Origin: Bradyrhizobium erythrophlei
Lineage (GTDB): Bacteria; Pseudomonadota; Alphaproteobacteria; Rhizobiales; Xanthobacteraceae
Length of the DNA stretch: 64,000 nt
Assembly: GCF_900129505.1 (NCBI RefSeq)
Contig: NZ_LT670818.1
Location: forward strand, 6,419,001 to 6,483,000
Reading direction: 5' to 3'
The position numbers and the translations under genes are program-made. The notes beneath the pieces were generated by a model. The model ran no database searches and was not told the origin of the DNA. It saw only the letters and a program-made list of their open reading frames with translations. Positions within the stretch are counted from its first letter, which is position 1, and every line of letters starts with the position of its first letter. Of the stretch, positions 1-11,328 are shown in pieces.

Positions 1-1030
1 GATCGACTTCGCAGATGACGCGGTTGCGGCCGTTGCGCTTGGCGGCGTAGAGGCAGGCGTCGGCGCGCTCGATCAGCGAGTCCGTGTCGTCACCCGGCTT
101 CAGCATGGAAACGCCGACCGAGATGGTGACGCGACCGAGAATTTCGCCTGTGGATTTCTTTTTCAATTCCTTCGACATCACAGCGCGGCGGATGTGATCG
201 GCGACCGTCAACGCCTGGCGCAGCGCGGTATTGGGCAGCACGACCGCGAATTCCTCGCCGCCATAACGGGCGGTGATGTCCTGGCCCTTGATGGTCTGCT
301 TCAGCGACATGCCGACCAGCCGCAACACCTGATCGCCGGTGAGATGGCCGTAGGAGTCGTTGAACGATTTGAAGTGGTCGATGTCGAACATCAGAAGCGA
401 CAGCGGCTCGCCGCTGGCTTGCGCGCTCTCCACGGCGCTCTCGATCGAGCGATCGAAATATTTGCGGTTGCCGAGCCCGGTGAGCGGATCGGTCAGGCTC
501 TCGGCCCGGATGGCTTCGAGGCTATGCTGCAGATTGCTGATCTCGTTTTTCGACAACGACAGCCGCTCTTCCAGCGCCTTGTTGGTAACACGCATCTCGT
601 GGGTGGATTTCACCAGGGTTTCGACGATCGTTTTGACCTGATCGGGTTTCTGGCTGGCCGAAAGATTCCGGCTCGCGCCGCTCAGGGTAGCGTCGTAATT
701 CGCCGACATTGCGAGCGCTTCGCCGATCAGCGTCATCACCTCGTCGATTTCGCCGATCACCCGCGCGCCCACCTTGTCGATGCGGTCGCTGGTCTTGATC
801 TGCGACAGATAGGTCTCGTAGATCTGCTCGAGATCGGATTCCGTCAGCTTGCCGTTGCGGGCCAGCGTCTCGTTGATGATCTTGTTGAGGGGCGAATTGT
901 AGCCGGTCGCGTAGACGTACCAGATTTCATAATTGCGCGGGATGGCGGTCTGCCGGAGGGACTTGATCTGGCCCAACGCGACTTCGGCGAAGGCCAACGT
1001 GCGTTCGTGGTCGTCGAGCACCTTGATCAC
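1..1030 (-). CDS. diguanylate cyclase (GGDEF), C-terminus cut by window edge
   Basis: It would make cyclic di-GMP from two GTP in the cytoplasm. The reading frame is open from a GTG at 1030 to the window edge, giving 343 residues that begin MIKVLDDHERTLAFAE. The N-terminal half is a helical region with no membrane segment. It is followed by a GGDEF domain with LTDPLTGLGNRKYFD, the FDIDHFKSFND metal-binding region and the active-site loop RYGGEEF, a GGEEF variant that is normally active. The visible end, ADACLYAAKRNGRNRV, is the usual last helix of the domain, so little is missing. The GTG start was chosen because the frame is closed shortly upstream and the N-terminal sequence is familiar from rhizobial cyclases. 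There is no EAL domain in the visible part. Confidence 0.9.
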   Translation of the reverse strand, partial: MIKVLDDHERTLAFAEVALGQIKSLRQTAIPRNYEIWYVYATGYNSPLNKIINETLARNGKLTESDLEQIYETYLSQIKTSDRIDKVGARVIGEIDEVMTLIGEALAMSANYDATLSGASRNLSASQKPDQVKTIVETLVKSTHEMRVTNKALEERLSLSKNEISNLQHSLEAIRAESLTDPLTGLGNRKYFDRSIESAVESAQASGEPLSLLMFDIDHFKSFNDSYGHLTGDQVLRLVGMSLKQTIKGQDITARYGGEEFAVVLPNTALRQALTVADHIRRAVMSKELKKKSTGEILGRVTISVGVSMLKPGDDTDSLIERADACLYAAKRNGRNRVICEVD

Positions 1031-1162
1031 AGATCTCGTCCCCGAAATTGCGGACAGCGCGGCCCGCTTTAGGCAGCAATAATTTTATCATTATCGCCGC
1101 CAAGTTAAGGGAGGAGAATGAACGACCGGTAAACGAGTTCCCGCTGCCGTTTAACGAAGGCT

Positions 1163-2650
1163 TCAAACCCTGGCGCGAACGGGACGCAGCAGGAAGGCCG
1201 GCAGATGCGAGTGGTCGGCGGGTTCGGAAGCGGCATCGCGCGGCGCCTGCGGCGCTTCGGCGCGGCCGATCGAGGGCGCGCGTGAGGGCGCTGGCGCGGC
1301 TGGTGGCGTGAACGCGGCGGCCGGCGCCTGCGGCTTCGGGCCGGAATGGCGGCCGCCGCCGGAGCGGCCGGGCTCGCGTTCCCGCCGCGGCTTGCGGCCG
1401 CCGCGCGAACCTTCGCGTGATCCTTCCCTTGCGCCGTCGTGCGCGCCTTCGCGGCCACGGTGATGACGTGGCCGTTCGGTTTCGCCGCCGGACGATGCGG
1501 CTGCACCGTCGGCCACCGGGCTCTCGGCGTGACCCTCGACGCGGGGAATGGCTTGTCCGATCAGCCTTTCGATCGCCGCCATCGATTTGTAGTCGAGCGG
1601 GGAGACGATGGAGATCGCGGTGCCGGCGCGCCCGGCGCGGCCGGTACGGCCGATACGGTGCACATAGTCGTCGGCGTGATGGGGGACGTCGAAATTGAAG
1701 ACGTGGCTCACGGCCGGAATGTCGAGGCCGCGGGCGGCGACGTCGGAGGCGACCAGGAGCGGGATTTCACCTTTGCGGAATTGATCGAGTGCTGCGGTGC
1801 GCGCCGACTGATCCATGTCGCCGTGCAGGGCGCCGACGCTGAAGCCGTGCTTCTGCAGCGACTTGTGCAACAGTGCCACTTCGCGCTTGCGGTTGCAGAA
1901 GATGATTGCGTTGTTGAGATCCTTGGCTTCGCGCAACAGGCGGCGCAGGATATCGCGCTTTTCGTGCGGCTCCCGGCTGACCGGAACCTGAAACTGTGAC
2001 ACGCCCACGGCGGTCGTCGCCGGCCTGGAAACTTCGATTTTGACGGGATTGTGCAGGAAGGTTTCGGTGATGCGGGCGATTTCGGGCGGCATCGTCGCGG
2101 TGAAGAACAGCGTCTGCCGCGTGAACGGGATCATCTTGCAGATGCGTTCGATGTCGGGAATGAAGCCCATGTCCAGCATGCGGTCGGCTTCGTCGATCAC
2201 CAGGAGTTCGACGCCGGTGAGCAAGAGCCCGCCGCGTTCGGTGTGGTCGAGCAGCCGGCCCGGGGTTGCGATCAGCACGTCGACGCCGCGGGTCAGCTTG
2301 GTGTCCTGGTCGCCGAACGAGACGCCGCCGATCAGGAGCGCGACGTTGAGTTTCTGGCCGGCGCCGTATTTGTCGAACTGTTCCTTGACCTGGGCCGCGA
2401 GTTCGCGGGTCGGCTCCAGGATCAGGGTGCGGGGCATTCGGGCCCGGGCGCGGCCCTTTTCCAGCAGAGTGAGCATCGGAAGGACGAAGGCAGCGGTCTT
2501 GCCGGTGCCGGTCTGGGCGATGCCGAGGACGTCCCGGCGGGCCAGAACATGGGGGATCGCCTGTTCCTGAATGGGGGTGGGGGTGGTGTAGCCGGTGGCC
2601 GCAACTGCGGCGAGCACCTTGTCGGAAAGACCGAGATGGGAAAAAGACAT
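1163..2650 (-). CDS. rhlE: DEAD-box ATP-dependent RNA helicase, RhlE type
   Basis: A cytoplasmic ATP-dependent RNA helicase of 495 residues, likely acting in ribosome assembly or RNA turnover. All family motifs are present in order: Q motif GYTTPTPIQEQAIP, Walker A AQTGTGKT, PTRELAAQ, DEAD box VIDEADRMLDMGF, FFTAT (the SAT position), then the second RecA domain with IIFCNRKRE, ARGLDIP and HRIGRTGRAGR. The last 120 or so residues are a low-complexity Arg/Gly/Pro/Ala tail that would bind RNA non-specifically. The ATG at 2650 (MSFSHLGL) is preferred over a 19-residue upstream extension because family members start there. The gene name is by resemblance to RhlE; assignment to another DEAD-box subgroup cannot be excluded. 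Confidence 0.93.
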   Translation of the reverse strand: MSFSHLGLSDKVLAAVAATGYTTPTPIQEQAIPHVLARRDVLGIAQTGTGKTAAFVLPMLTLLEKGRARARMPRTLILEPTRELAAQVKEQFDKYGAGQKLNVALLIGGVSFGDQDTKLTRGVDVLIATPGRLLDHTERGGLLLTGVELLVIDEADRMLDMGFIPDIERICKMIPFTRQTLFFTATMPPEIARITETFLHNPVKIEVSRPATTAVGVSQFQVPVSREPHEKRDILRRLLREAKDLNNAIIFCNRKREVALLHKSLQKHGFSVGALHGDMDQSARTAALDQFRKGEIPLLVASDVAARGLDIPAVSHVFNFDVPHHADDYVHRIGRTGRAGRAGTAISIVSPLDYKSMAAIERLIGQAIPRVEGHAESPVADGAAASSGGETERPRHHRGREGAHDGAREGSREGSRGGRKPRREREPGRSGGGRHSGPKPQAPAAAFTPPAAPAPSRAPSIGRAEAPQAPRDAASEPADHSHLPAFLLRPVRARV

Positions 2651-2952
2651 TGAGCCTCTAGTCGACACCGCCGTTCGGAATCGAGGGTAATAGGCTGTCG
2701 CGTTCAACCCCGAAACGGCGCGCTTTAAGAAGCTGGGGGTTCTGACTTACGCAGACGAGCGGCTAACCCAGGGGAATCGCGTTTCGATCCGGGGCCGCGT
2801 TAAGGCGAAACATAGGGTCGAAATAGCCAAAGTCAATCTGCGAACGACCAAATAGCCGAAAAAGCTTAATGTTTTCGCTCAAATAACCGGCGCACTCGTC
2901 ATTTCGCGGTCAAATGACAAGTGATCGCCACAGCTCTCACCACGCATGACAG
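2651..2952. other. intergenic region upstream of the helicase
   Basis: About 300 bp between the helicase start and the next plus-strand small ORF. No convincing gene was found. DEAD-box helicase genes often have long leaders that respond to cold, so this could be a 5' leader, but no defined structure could be established by eye. Confidence 0.4.
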
Positions 2953-3126
2953 ATGACATCCCAAGCCGGTCGCACCCGGCTGATCGCCACCGTCGGCCAT
3001 CACCCGCATCTGGAGCATCGCGATCATCTGCGCTACCGGCAGCTCTCGGCGATGTTGCTGATCGTCTCGTCGCTGCTGGCGATTGCGCTTATTTTTGCCA
3101 CGTGCGGGTGGCGCTACGGGCGCTGA
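2953..3126 (+). CDS. small single-span membrane protein (57 aa), hypothetical
   Basis: An ATG at 2953 opens a 57-residue frame that is too short for most gene callers. The product has a polar, His/Arg-rich N-terminus (LIATVGHHPHLEHRDHLRYR), then a clear hydrophobic segment (AMLLIVSSLLAIALIFATCG, about residues 34-53) and a basic end WRYGR. This is the layout of a small inner-membrane protein with a cytoplasmic N-terminus. A longer overlapping frame from 2946 is Arg/Ser-rich with no fold-like features and reads into the caspase-like gene; I regard that extension as spurious. No function is recognised. It lies 131 bp upstream of the caspase-like gene on the same strand. Confidence 0.5.
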   Translation: MTSQAGRTRLIATVGHHPHLEHRDHLRYRQLSAMLLIVSSLLAIALIFATCGWRYGR

Positions 3127-3257
3127 ATTTCGCGGCGCCGATGATTAACGTGTGGTGCAAGCGGGCGGGGCGTCGGATTGAACCGGCGGCACGCCTTTGC
3201 CGACCAAGCCAATGGTTCGCACGAACCCGAGCTGATCGTGCAAGGCGGGGAATACCG

Positions 3258-4778
3258 ATGAAGAACTGGCTGTCGTTACGGGCCGTCCTGGCGTTGGGCT
3301 TCGCCGCGTCGTTACTGGCGTTCGCCGCGCCCGCGCATGCCGAAAAGCGCGTCGCGCTGGTGATCGGCAATAACGACTACAAGAACGTTCCAAAACTGCA
3401 GAAGGCGGTCAACGACGCCCGCACCATGGGCGACACCTTGAAGCAGCTCGGCTTCTCCGTGATGGTGGCGGAGAACCAAACCCGGCAGGCGTTCAGCGAA
3501 ACGCTGCTGGCGTTCGACAAGGCGGTCGAGCCGGGCGATACCGCCTTCTTCTTCTATGCCGGCCACGGCTTTGAGATCGCGGGTCAGAATTTCCTGCTGC
3601 CGACCGACGTGCCGGCGGCGACCGAGGGCCAGGAAGAGCTGGTGCGCGACGCCTCCATCCTCGCCGACCGCGTCATCGAACGGCTGCAGAACAAGAAGGT
3701 GCGCACCGCCATCCTGGTGTTCGATGCCTGCCGCAACAATCCGTTCGAGCGGTCAGGCACGCGCGCGGTGGCCGGCGGCGGCGGCCTCGCGCCGATGACG
3801 CAATTGCCGGAAGGCGTGTTCTCGGTGTTTTCGGCGGGGCCGCGGCAGACCGCGCTCGATCGGCTCTCCAACAACGACGACAATCCCAATTCCGTGTTCA
3901 CGCGAACATTTTCGAAAGAGCTGCTGCAGCCCGGCGAGAACCTGGTCCAGGTCGCGCAGCACACCCGCCGGATCGTCAGCGAGATGGCGGAGACCGTGAG
4001 CCACAAGCAGATCCCGGTTTATTTCGACCAGATGGTCGACGACGTGTTCCTCAATGGCGCGGCCAAGAACGCGCCCGAGATTGCGAAGGACACGGCAAAA
4101 CCGGCCGCGCCGCCGCAGCAGGTCGCGGCATTGCCGCCGGTGTCGGTGCCGCGCATCGCGCCGCCCGCGAACGACAGCGTCAATGCGCCGATCGCGATGT
4201 TCTCCCGTCACAATGGCGGCTGGACGGTGGTGTTCTCGATCCTCGATCCGACGCTCGGAATTTCATGGCGGATGGGCGATGCCGGTGAATTCCGCGAGAC
4301 CGGTTTTCTCGACACGCTTGATCCGCGCACCCGCAAGCGGATGCCTAATCCGTCGATCGAGCTTGCCGCCGACGCACCGGCGGCGACTATCCAGGTCCGC
4401 TATGTCGACACGTCAGGCGAGTTGCAGGGACCGTTTCCAATAAAGTTCGATCCTGAAGCTGCACTGATCCACGATCAGCGCAAGATTCTCGACATGACCG
4501 CGACCAGCTGGTTGTCATTTCGCGAATTCAACGGTTTGCTCGTCTACTACACGCATCTGATGTCGTATCGCTGCGCGATCCGCGAAGTGCGCGTCGGCAT
4601 CGACAGCGCGGTGCCGGACAAGGTCCTGAAAATGCCGCCCTGCGACCCCAGGGATCCCAGCGTCATTCCGCACGACGCACAGCCTTATCTCAAGCTCGCG
4701 CCGTCAACGCAATTTGTGTCGGTCGAACTGACCTATCGCGACGGCAGCGTGTCCGAGATCAGGAGTTTTCGGCGCTAG
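3258..4778 (+). CDS. secreted caspase-like (peptidase C14) protein
   Basis: A 506-residue exported protein. The ATG at 3258 is followed by a typical signal peptide (hydrophobic stretch, then PAHA, cleavage about residue 28). Residues 29-270 form a caspase/metacaspase p20-like domain: start ALVIGNNDY, catalytic His103 in FFYAGHGFE and catalytic Cys158 in VFDACRNNP, so both dyad residues are kept. A Pro/Ala-rich linker (about 275-305) leads to a C-terminal region of about 200 residues rich in beta-type sequence that I do not recognise. The open frame extends 104 codons upstream to 2946, but that part lacks a signal peptide and is Arg-rich, so the internal start is preferred. Members of this family are often periplasmic; the substrate is unknown. 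Confidence 0.9.
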   Translation: MKNWLSLRAVLALGFAASLLAFAAPAHAEKRVALVIGNNDYKNVPKLQKAVNDARTMGDTLKQLGFSVMVAENQTRQAFSETLLAFDKAVEPGDTAFFFYAGHGFEIAGQNFLLPTDVPAATEGQEELVRDASILADRVIERLQNKKVRTAILVFDACRNNPFERSGTRAVAGGGGLAPMTQLPEGVFSVFSAGPRQTALDRLSNNDDNPNSVFTRTFSKELLQPGENLVQVAQHTRRIVSEMAETVSHKQIPVYFDQMVDDVFLNGAAKNAPEIAKDTAKPAAPPQQVAALPPVSVPRIAPPANDSVNAPIAMFSRHNGGWTVVFSILDPTLGISWRMGDAGEFRETGFLDTLDPRTRKRMPNPSIELAADAPAATIQVRYVDTSGELQGPFPIKFDPEAALIHDQRKILDMTATSWLSFREFNGLLVYYTHLMSYRCAIREVRVGIDSAVPDKVLKMPPCDPRDPSVIPHDAQPYLKLAPSTQFVSVELTYRDGSVSEIRSFRR

Positions 4779-5026
4779 ATTTCCGCTTCGATAAAACGGA
4801 ACTGTCGATGCTCGATTTGACGTGATTTCTCGATACGACTGGGGCCGCCGTCGCGGCGAAAACGCCGTAGCGCGTCGAGCGCCTCAACTGATCCCAAATT
4901 AACCATAAGCCGCAAATTGGCGGGCGGCGCTTGCGCGTGTTGGCGCCGCGCCCGCGTTCGTCGACGAATTGGCAAGGACTCCGCGCTACGCAGCTATCGG
5001 GGAAGATATTTCTTGGGGGATGAAAG

Positions 5027-5794
5027 ATGATCCGGTCAAAATTCGTTGCCGCGCTGGCACTCGTCACGCTCGGCGCAGGCGCTGCTTCCGCCGCGGACCT
5101 CGCGCCATTTCCTTACGCCAAGGCGCCGCCGCTGGCTTATGCGGTCTACGACTGGTCCGGCTTCTATGTCGGCGGTCATATCGGTGGTTCCTGGAGCAAC
5201 CAGGTTTGGACGAATACCGCGAACACCACGTTGTTCGGGGATCTCGTTCCGCGCGAAGGTTTCGGCCAGCACGGCGCCGGCGTCTTTGGCGGCGCCCAGA
5301 TCGGTTACAACTGGCAAGCCAGCAACTACGTGGCCGGCCTTGAAGGCACGATCTCGGGGTTGGACAATAGCGGTACCCTGTCCAACACCGTTTTCGGCGC
5401 GCGCGACGATGTGTTCAGCTGGCACAACAACTGGATGGCGACCATCACGGGTCGCGCCGGCATCACCGCGAATAACAACCTGTTTTACGTCAAGGGCGGC
5501 TATGCCGGCGTGAACAGCCACCTCGCAGTCTCCGATGTGGTTCCGCCAGCAATCGGCTCGGGCTCGGATAATCATTGGCACAACGGCTGGACCGTTGGCG
5601 CGGGCTGGGAATACGGAATCACCCAGAACTGGATTTTCGGTCTCGAATATGACTATGCGGCCTTCGGGACCCGGGCCTATCAGCTCGGCACCAATTTTGG
5701 CGTGTACAGCTTCGACGTCAAGCCGCGCGATATTCAGTCCGCCGTCGCCCGGGTGAGCTACAAGTTCAACGGACCTCTGGTCGCGAAATACTGA
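5027..5794 (+). CDS. outer-membrane beta-barrel protein, Omp25/RopB-like
   Basis: A 255-residue protein with an N-terminal signal peptide ending GAASAADLAP. The start of the mature protein, YDWSGFYVGGHIGGSW, is the hallmark first strand of the small Omp25/OmpW-like barrels of alphaproteobacteria. Alternating aromatic/Gly-rich strands follow, and the protein ends VSYKFNGPLVAKY with a terminal aromatic residue typical of barrel insertion signals. It probably sits in the outer membrane as a structural or surface protein; a pore function is not demonstrated. It is a single-gene unit followed by a strong terminator at 5833. It resembles the barrel encoded at 7138-7923, which shares the same C-terminal VAKY ending. 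Confidence 0.92.
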   Translation: MIRSKFVAALALVTLGAGAASAADLAPFPYAKAPPLAYAVYDWSGFYVGGHIGGSWSNQVWTNTANTTLFGDLVPREGFGQHGAGVFGGAQIGYNWQASNYVAGLEGTISGLDNSGTLSNTVFGARDDVFSWHNNWMATITGRAGITANNNLFYVKGGYAGVNSHLAVSDVVPPAIGSGSDNHWHNGWTVGAGWEYGITQNWIFGLEYDYAAFGTRAYQLGTNFGVYSFDVKPRDIQSAVARVSYKFNGPLVAKY

Positions 5795-5832
5795 CCGCAG
5801 CGAAGCTTCGGCAGATAGAAACTTCGACAAAC

Positions 5833-5861
5833 AAAAGCCCCGGCATCGTCCGGGGCTTTTT
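5833..5861 (+). terminator. rho-independent terminator after the Omp25-like gene
   Basis: An 11-bp perfect stem AAAAGCCCCGG / CCGGGGCTTTT with a 6-base loop, followed by a T run. It lies 38 bp after the barrel gene. The A run on the other side lets it also work for the convergent SDR gene. Confidence 0.9.
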
Positions 5862-5950
5862 GTTGAGTGCGTCGCTCGTGAGAGCCGCTCCGCGCGCTTG
5901 AAGACTTTTGACCGGAAGGCCGGCGACGCGGGGTGCTCGCTGCTGTGGCG

Positions 5951-6721
5951 CTAACCCATGATGGAATAGCCGCCATCGACGGGAATCGCGGTGCCGGTGA
6001 CGAAGTCGGACGCGGCTGAAGCGAGAAACACCGCGATCCCGGCGAAATCGGCCGAGGCACCCCATCGGGACGCCGGCGTACGCGCCAGAACCCGGTCATG
6101 GAGGCCGTCGATCTGCTCGCGGGCGCGCCTGGTCAAGTCGGTGTCGATCCAGCCGGGAAGCACCGCATTGACCTGGATATTGTCGGCGGCCCAGGCGCAG
6201 GCACAGGAGCGCGTGAACTGCACGATGCCGCCCTTGCTCGCGGCATAGGCGGGCGCGAAGCTGGCGCCGAAGATCGACATCATCGAGCCGATGTTGATGA
6301 TCTTGCCGCCGCCGGTTTCCTTCATGGCGCCGTAGGCCGCCTGTGAGCACAGAAACGCGCTGGTGAGGTTGGTGCTGATCACGCTGTCCCATTCCGCGAT
6401 ATCGAGCGCGTCGGGTGGTTTGCGGATATTGATGCCGGCGTTATTGACGAGAATGTCGATGCGGCCGAGCTCGCGCACCGTCCGCCCGGTCATGGCGGCG
6501 ACGGCGGCCTTGTCGGTGACATCCGTGGCAATCGAGATCGCCCTGACACCGCGGGCCCTGAGTTCGGCGACCGCAGCGCTCGACTTCGTTTCATTGCGTC
6601 CGACGACGGCGATATCCGCACCGGCGTCGGCCAGTCCCTGCGCCATGCCGAGACCAATGCCGCCATTGCCGCCGGTGACGATCGCCACCTTGCCCCTGAG
6701 ATCGAATGGTCCCGAACTCAT
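5951..6721 (-). CDS. SDR family NAD(P)-dependent oxidoreductase
   Basis: A 256-residue classical short-chain dehydrogenase/reductase. It has the cofactor motif TGGNGGIG (16-23), NNAG (93-96), and the catalytic Ser146, Tyr159 and Lys163 in the arrangement S-x12-YxxxK. The C-terminal IPVDGGYSIMG is typical. Overall it resembles the 2-deoxy-D-gluconate 3-dehydrogenase (KduD-like) and gluconate 5-dehydrogenase branch, but the substrate cannot be read from the sequence. It is convergent with the outer-membrane gene and lies just downstream of the small membrane protein at 6773. Confidence 0.9.
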   Translation of the reverse strand: MSSGPFDLRGKVAIVTGGNGGIGLGMAQGLADAGADIAVVGRNETKSSAAVAELRARGVRAISIATDVTDKAAVAAMTGRTVRELGRIDILVNNAGINIRKPPDALDIAEWDSVISTNLTSAFLCSQAAYGAMKETGGGKIINIGSMMSIFGASFAPAYAASKGGIVQFTRSCACAWAADNIQVNAVLPGWIDTDLTRRAREQIDGLHDRVLARTPASRWGASADFAGIAVFLASAASDFVTGTAIPVDGGYSIMG

Positions 6722-6772
6722 TGCTGGATTCTCCTCATCACGCCGGTCGTCGTCCGCCCCTGGAAACGTGCT

Positions 6773-6958
6773 TTAGCGCTTGCTCTGCCAGATCAGGACC
6801 AAGCCCAGCGCGGCCAGCGCCGCGCCGTAGCCGGCCCACTGGATCTGTTTGATCATGAAGCTCGATGGCGGCCAATTGATCACGCCCAGGCCCTGGCCGA
6901 TCCAGAGCAGGCCGACGGCGAGCGCGAGCAGGCCGAGGATCAGAAGCAATTGGCGCAT
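6773..6958 (-). CDS. small two-span membrane protein (61 aa), hypothetical
   Basis: An ATG at 6958 opens 61 residues with two hydrophobic segments, [20 protein letters not shown] near the N-terminus and YGAALAALGLVLIW at the C-terminus, separated by a polar loop VINWPPSSFMIKQIQ and ending QSKR. I recognise the layout from short uncharacterised rhizobial inner-membrane proteins but know no function. A longer frame upstream to 7081 is Arg-rich and less likely. It is followed after 51 bp by the SDR gene on the same strand, so the two may be transcribed together. Confidence 0.7.
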   Translation of the reverse strand: MRQLLLILGLLALAVGLLWIGQGLGVINWPPSSFMIKQIQWAGYGAALAALGLVLIWQSKR

Positions 6959-7086
6959 GGAAATCCTCGTCCGCGCTAGTTGCGCGGCCATCGCGCAACG
7001 GCCACCAGAGTGACGCGCGGGCTGCCTCGGAGCAAGGGTACGGTTGGCTGATCCGATCCGTCCTGCAACCACGATCAGCAAGGCAC

Positions 7087-7116
7087 AAAAAAGCCCCGGA
7101 CCATGCCGGGGCTTTT
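7087..7116 (-). terminator. rho-independent terminator after the second Omp25-like gene
   Basis: Perfect stem AAAAGCCCCGG / CCGGGGCTTTT read on the minus strand with a U run. It starts 22 bp beyond the stop codon of the barrel gene at 7138. Its stem is the same as that of the terminator at 5833. Confidence 0.88.
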
Positions 7117-7137
7117 GAGGCTCTGATTTAGCTCAGA

Positions 7138-7923
7138 TCAGTACTTGGCGACGACCGGGCCGCTCCAGTTGAAGCGGTAAACCAGCGAGGTCGAGATGGT
7201 CTGGGTCCAAGTATTGAACCTGATATCGCGCCCGACCAGTGCATTGGTGCCGTCGGCCAGCTCATTGACGCTCTTCGCGTTATAGAAGGCCGAGCGATAC
7301 TCGGTCTTCATGAACCAGCCAGGCGCGGTGATGCCAAAAATGTTCAGGTTGTTCTCGACACCGCCGCCGATGAACCAGCCATTGCGGTTGAACGAATTGG
7401 TATGATCACCCACCGGGAAACCGCTGATCGTGCTCAAGAATGTCGTCCCAGACCAGTGCGAACCGGAATAGCCGCCGTTGACGTAGGAGAGGACATTCGG
7501 CGCCACGAGATAACCGACGCGCGCACCGGCCGCCCAAGCGTCCTGCATTTTCGCAGTTGCGGTCCAGCCTACCGTCGGATCCTGGATGGTGCCCTTCAGG
7601 CTGCCGAACTGACCGTCCGCGAAGATGCCGGCGACCCAGGAGCCGTTGAATTGCCAATCGTAGCCGGCGCCGACAGTACCGAACCAGCCGGAGCCACCCT
7701 GACGCTGATCGATGCTGAGGGGCAGGGCGCCTGCCGTGGTCTGGACGTGCTGATCAGCCGCCCACAGACCGCCGCCGCCGCCGCCAAAGATGTAGAAACC
7801 GGTCCAGCTCGGCGCGACCGGCATCGGCGGGGGAGCCTTGGTGTAGCGGGGCGCCATATCGGCCGCCATGGCGGATCCGGTGAAAGCCGCCAGCGCGGTC
7901 AGAGCGAGCACTAATTTCTTCAT
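7138..7923 (-). CDS. outer-membrane beta-barrel protein, Omp25/RopB-like
   Basis: A 261-residue protein with a signal peptide MKKLVLALTALAAFTGSAMAA and the motif PSWTGFYIFGGGGGGLW at the start of the mature part. That matches the first barrel strand of Omp25-like proteins. The rest alternates glycine and aromatic residues, and it ends LVYRFNWSGPVVAKY. It is a second, divergent member of the family encoded at 5027-5794, on the opposite strand and with its own terminator. It would be inserted in the outer membrane; the ligand or pore role is unknown. Confidence 0.92.
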   Translation of the reverse strand: MKKLVLALTALAAFTGSAMAADMAPRYTKAPPPMPVAPSWTGFYIFGGGGGGLWAADQHVQTTAGALPLSIDQRQGGSGWFGTVGAGYDWQFNGSWVAGIFADGQFGSLKGTIQDPTVGWTATAKMQDAWAAGARVGYLVAPNVLSYVNGGYSGSHWSGTTFLSTISGFPVGDHTNSFNRNGWFIGGGVENNLNIFGITAPGWFMKTEYRSAFYNAKSVNELADGTNALVGRDIRFNTWTQTISTSLVYRFNWSGPVVAKY

Positions 7924-8166
7924 CTTTATCCCCAGTAGCTGAACGTTCGGTCCGGATCGCGTGCCGGTGAGCGTGGAATCTCAAAACCTGATAGCCGGAC
8001 TATAGCCGTTTCAACCAAAAATGCTGTTGCAGGGTAGGCACACCCACCGGAAAACGGTCCGGGGTATTCCGGGGGTTAGACCGCCAGACGAGCCGCGAAT
8101 GGCCTAAATCGGCGTGAAAATCGCGGAATCGCCCTCCGCGACCGTCGGCAACCCGCTCCTTGAGGC

Positions 8167-10224
<2,058 letters not shown>

Positions 10225-10622
10225 ACTTTTTCATGTGTTGCGCGCAAGTTGGGCGCGGCGAATCGGTTCCCCTGACTATGCCACGGATGAGCTTAAAAAG
10301 TGACGGCAGGACGAGGCCCCCAAGCCGGCTCCGAGGAGGCGCGGTATAGAATCGGGCGCGCGGCGTCCGCAATACCACGGCGCCGGCAACACGGAGCGGG
10401 CACCCGCTGCGCCTGCGCCCAGCGCGCATCATCGATGATCCTTACGGCATCCGCCTTTTGCTAGGTTCCTATTGGGGTTGCAACAGTTTTGGCTGGTCGG
10501 AACTCACGCTGGGTCCCCGTCTTTGTGACTTGATGTCGCCGACCGGGCTCGCTTACCTGATCTTAGGGATGGAACCCTAGGAACGTTCAAACACGACAAC
10601 CGCCGGGGAGGGCGTTTTCGGA
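10225..10622. other. intergenic region between parE and dedA
   Basis: About 400 bp between the divergently transcribed parE and dedA-like genes. It should contain both promoters. A 12-bp palindrome ATCATCGATGAT lies at 10428-10439. No gene or RNA was recognised; a 78-codon minus frame here is an Arg-rich shadow. Confidence 0.5.
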
Positions 10623-11153
10623 ATGGAAGATTTTGGGCGCGCCCTGGCCGACTTCGTGCGCGAACATCAGGCCTGGGCCGCCCCGATCGTTCTGTTGCTG
10701 GCGTTCGGCGAGTCCCTCGCCTTCATTTCGCTGCTGATTCCGGCCTGGGGGGCGTTGGTGGCGATCGGCGCGCTGATCGGTGCCAGCGGCATCAGCTTCT
10801 GGCCGGTGTGGATCGCCGGCGGGATCGGCGCGGCGCTCGGCGATTGGGTCTCCTACTGGTTCGGCTTCAAATACAAGGAACACGTCGCGCAGATGTGGCC
10901 GCTGTCGCGCTACCCCGAGATCCTGCCGCGGGGCGAGGCGTTTGTCAGGAACTGGGGCGTGCCCAGCATCTTCATCGGGCGCTTCTTCGGACCGCTGCGG
11001 GCCTCGGTGCCGCTCGCCGCGGGTATCTTCGAGATGCCCTATTGGAGCTTCCAGATCGCCAATTTCGTATCGGCGCTGGTCTGGTCGGCGGCTCTCCTGT
11101 TGTTCGGCGACGTGATCGCGCAGATCGCCGAATGGCTGTGGCGCACGGTTTAG
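10623..11153 (+). CDS. DedA family (VTT domain) membrane protein
   Basis: A 176-residue inner-membrane protein of the DedA/VTT family, whose members act in lipid carrier recycling and membrane homeostasis. The sequence shows several hydrophobic helices, the N-terminal LLLAFGESLAFISLLIPAW and the conserved re-entrant region with GDWVSYWFGFKYKEH and FIGRFFGPLRASVPLAAG. The GRFxGPxR motif is the main family signature. A GGGAGG-like ribosome site precedes the ATG. It stands alone between parE and the metallo-hydrolase gene. Confidence 0.92.
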   Translation: MEDFGRALADFVREHQAWAAPIVLLLAFGESLAFISLLIPAWGALVAIGALIGASGISFWPVWIAGGIGAALGDWVSYWFGFKYKEHVAQMWPLSRYPEILPRGEAFVRNWGVPSIFIGRFFGPLRASVPLAAGIFEMPYWSFQIANFVSALVWSAALLLFGDVIAQIAEWLWRTV

Positions 11154-11328
11154 GGCGCTAATGGAATAGACCGGGGGTCGGGGATGTTGATCTCCTCGAA
11201 CCGCCTCGCGGTGTGGTCGCATCGCTGTCGCGCCGGGGTGCGAACGCTGCTAAAATTCACCGCTGGACACGTCCAGGAAGCGGGGAATCCCGTCCGGAAG
11301 TCATGATCTCAAGGGGAGGACAATCGCA

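Noticed and set aside
194..1072. Long plus-strand open frame opposite the diguanylate cyclase
   Set aside because: It is the antisense shadow of the GGDEF gene; the minus frame has all family motifs.
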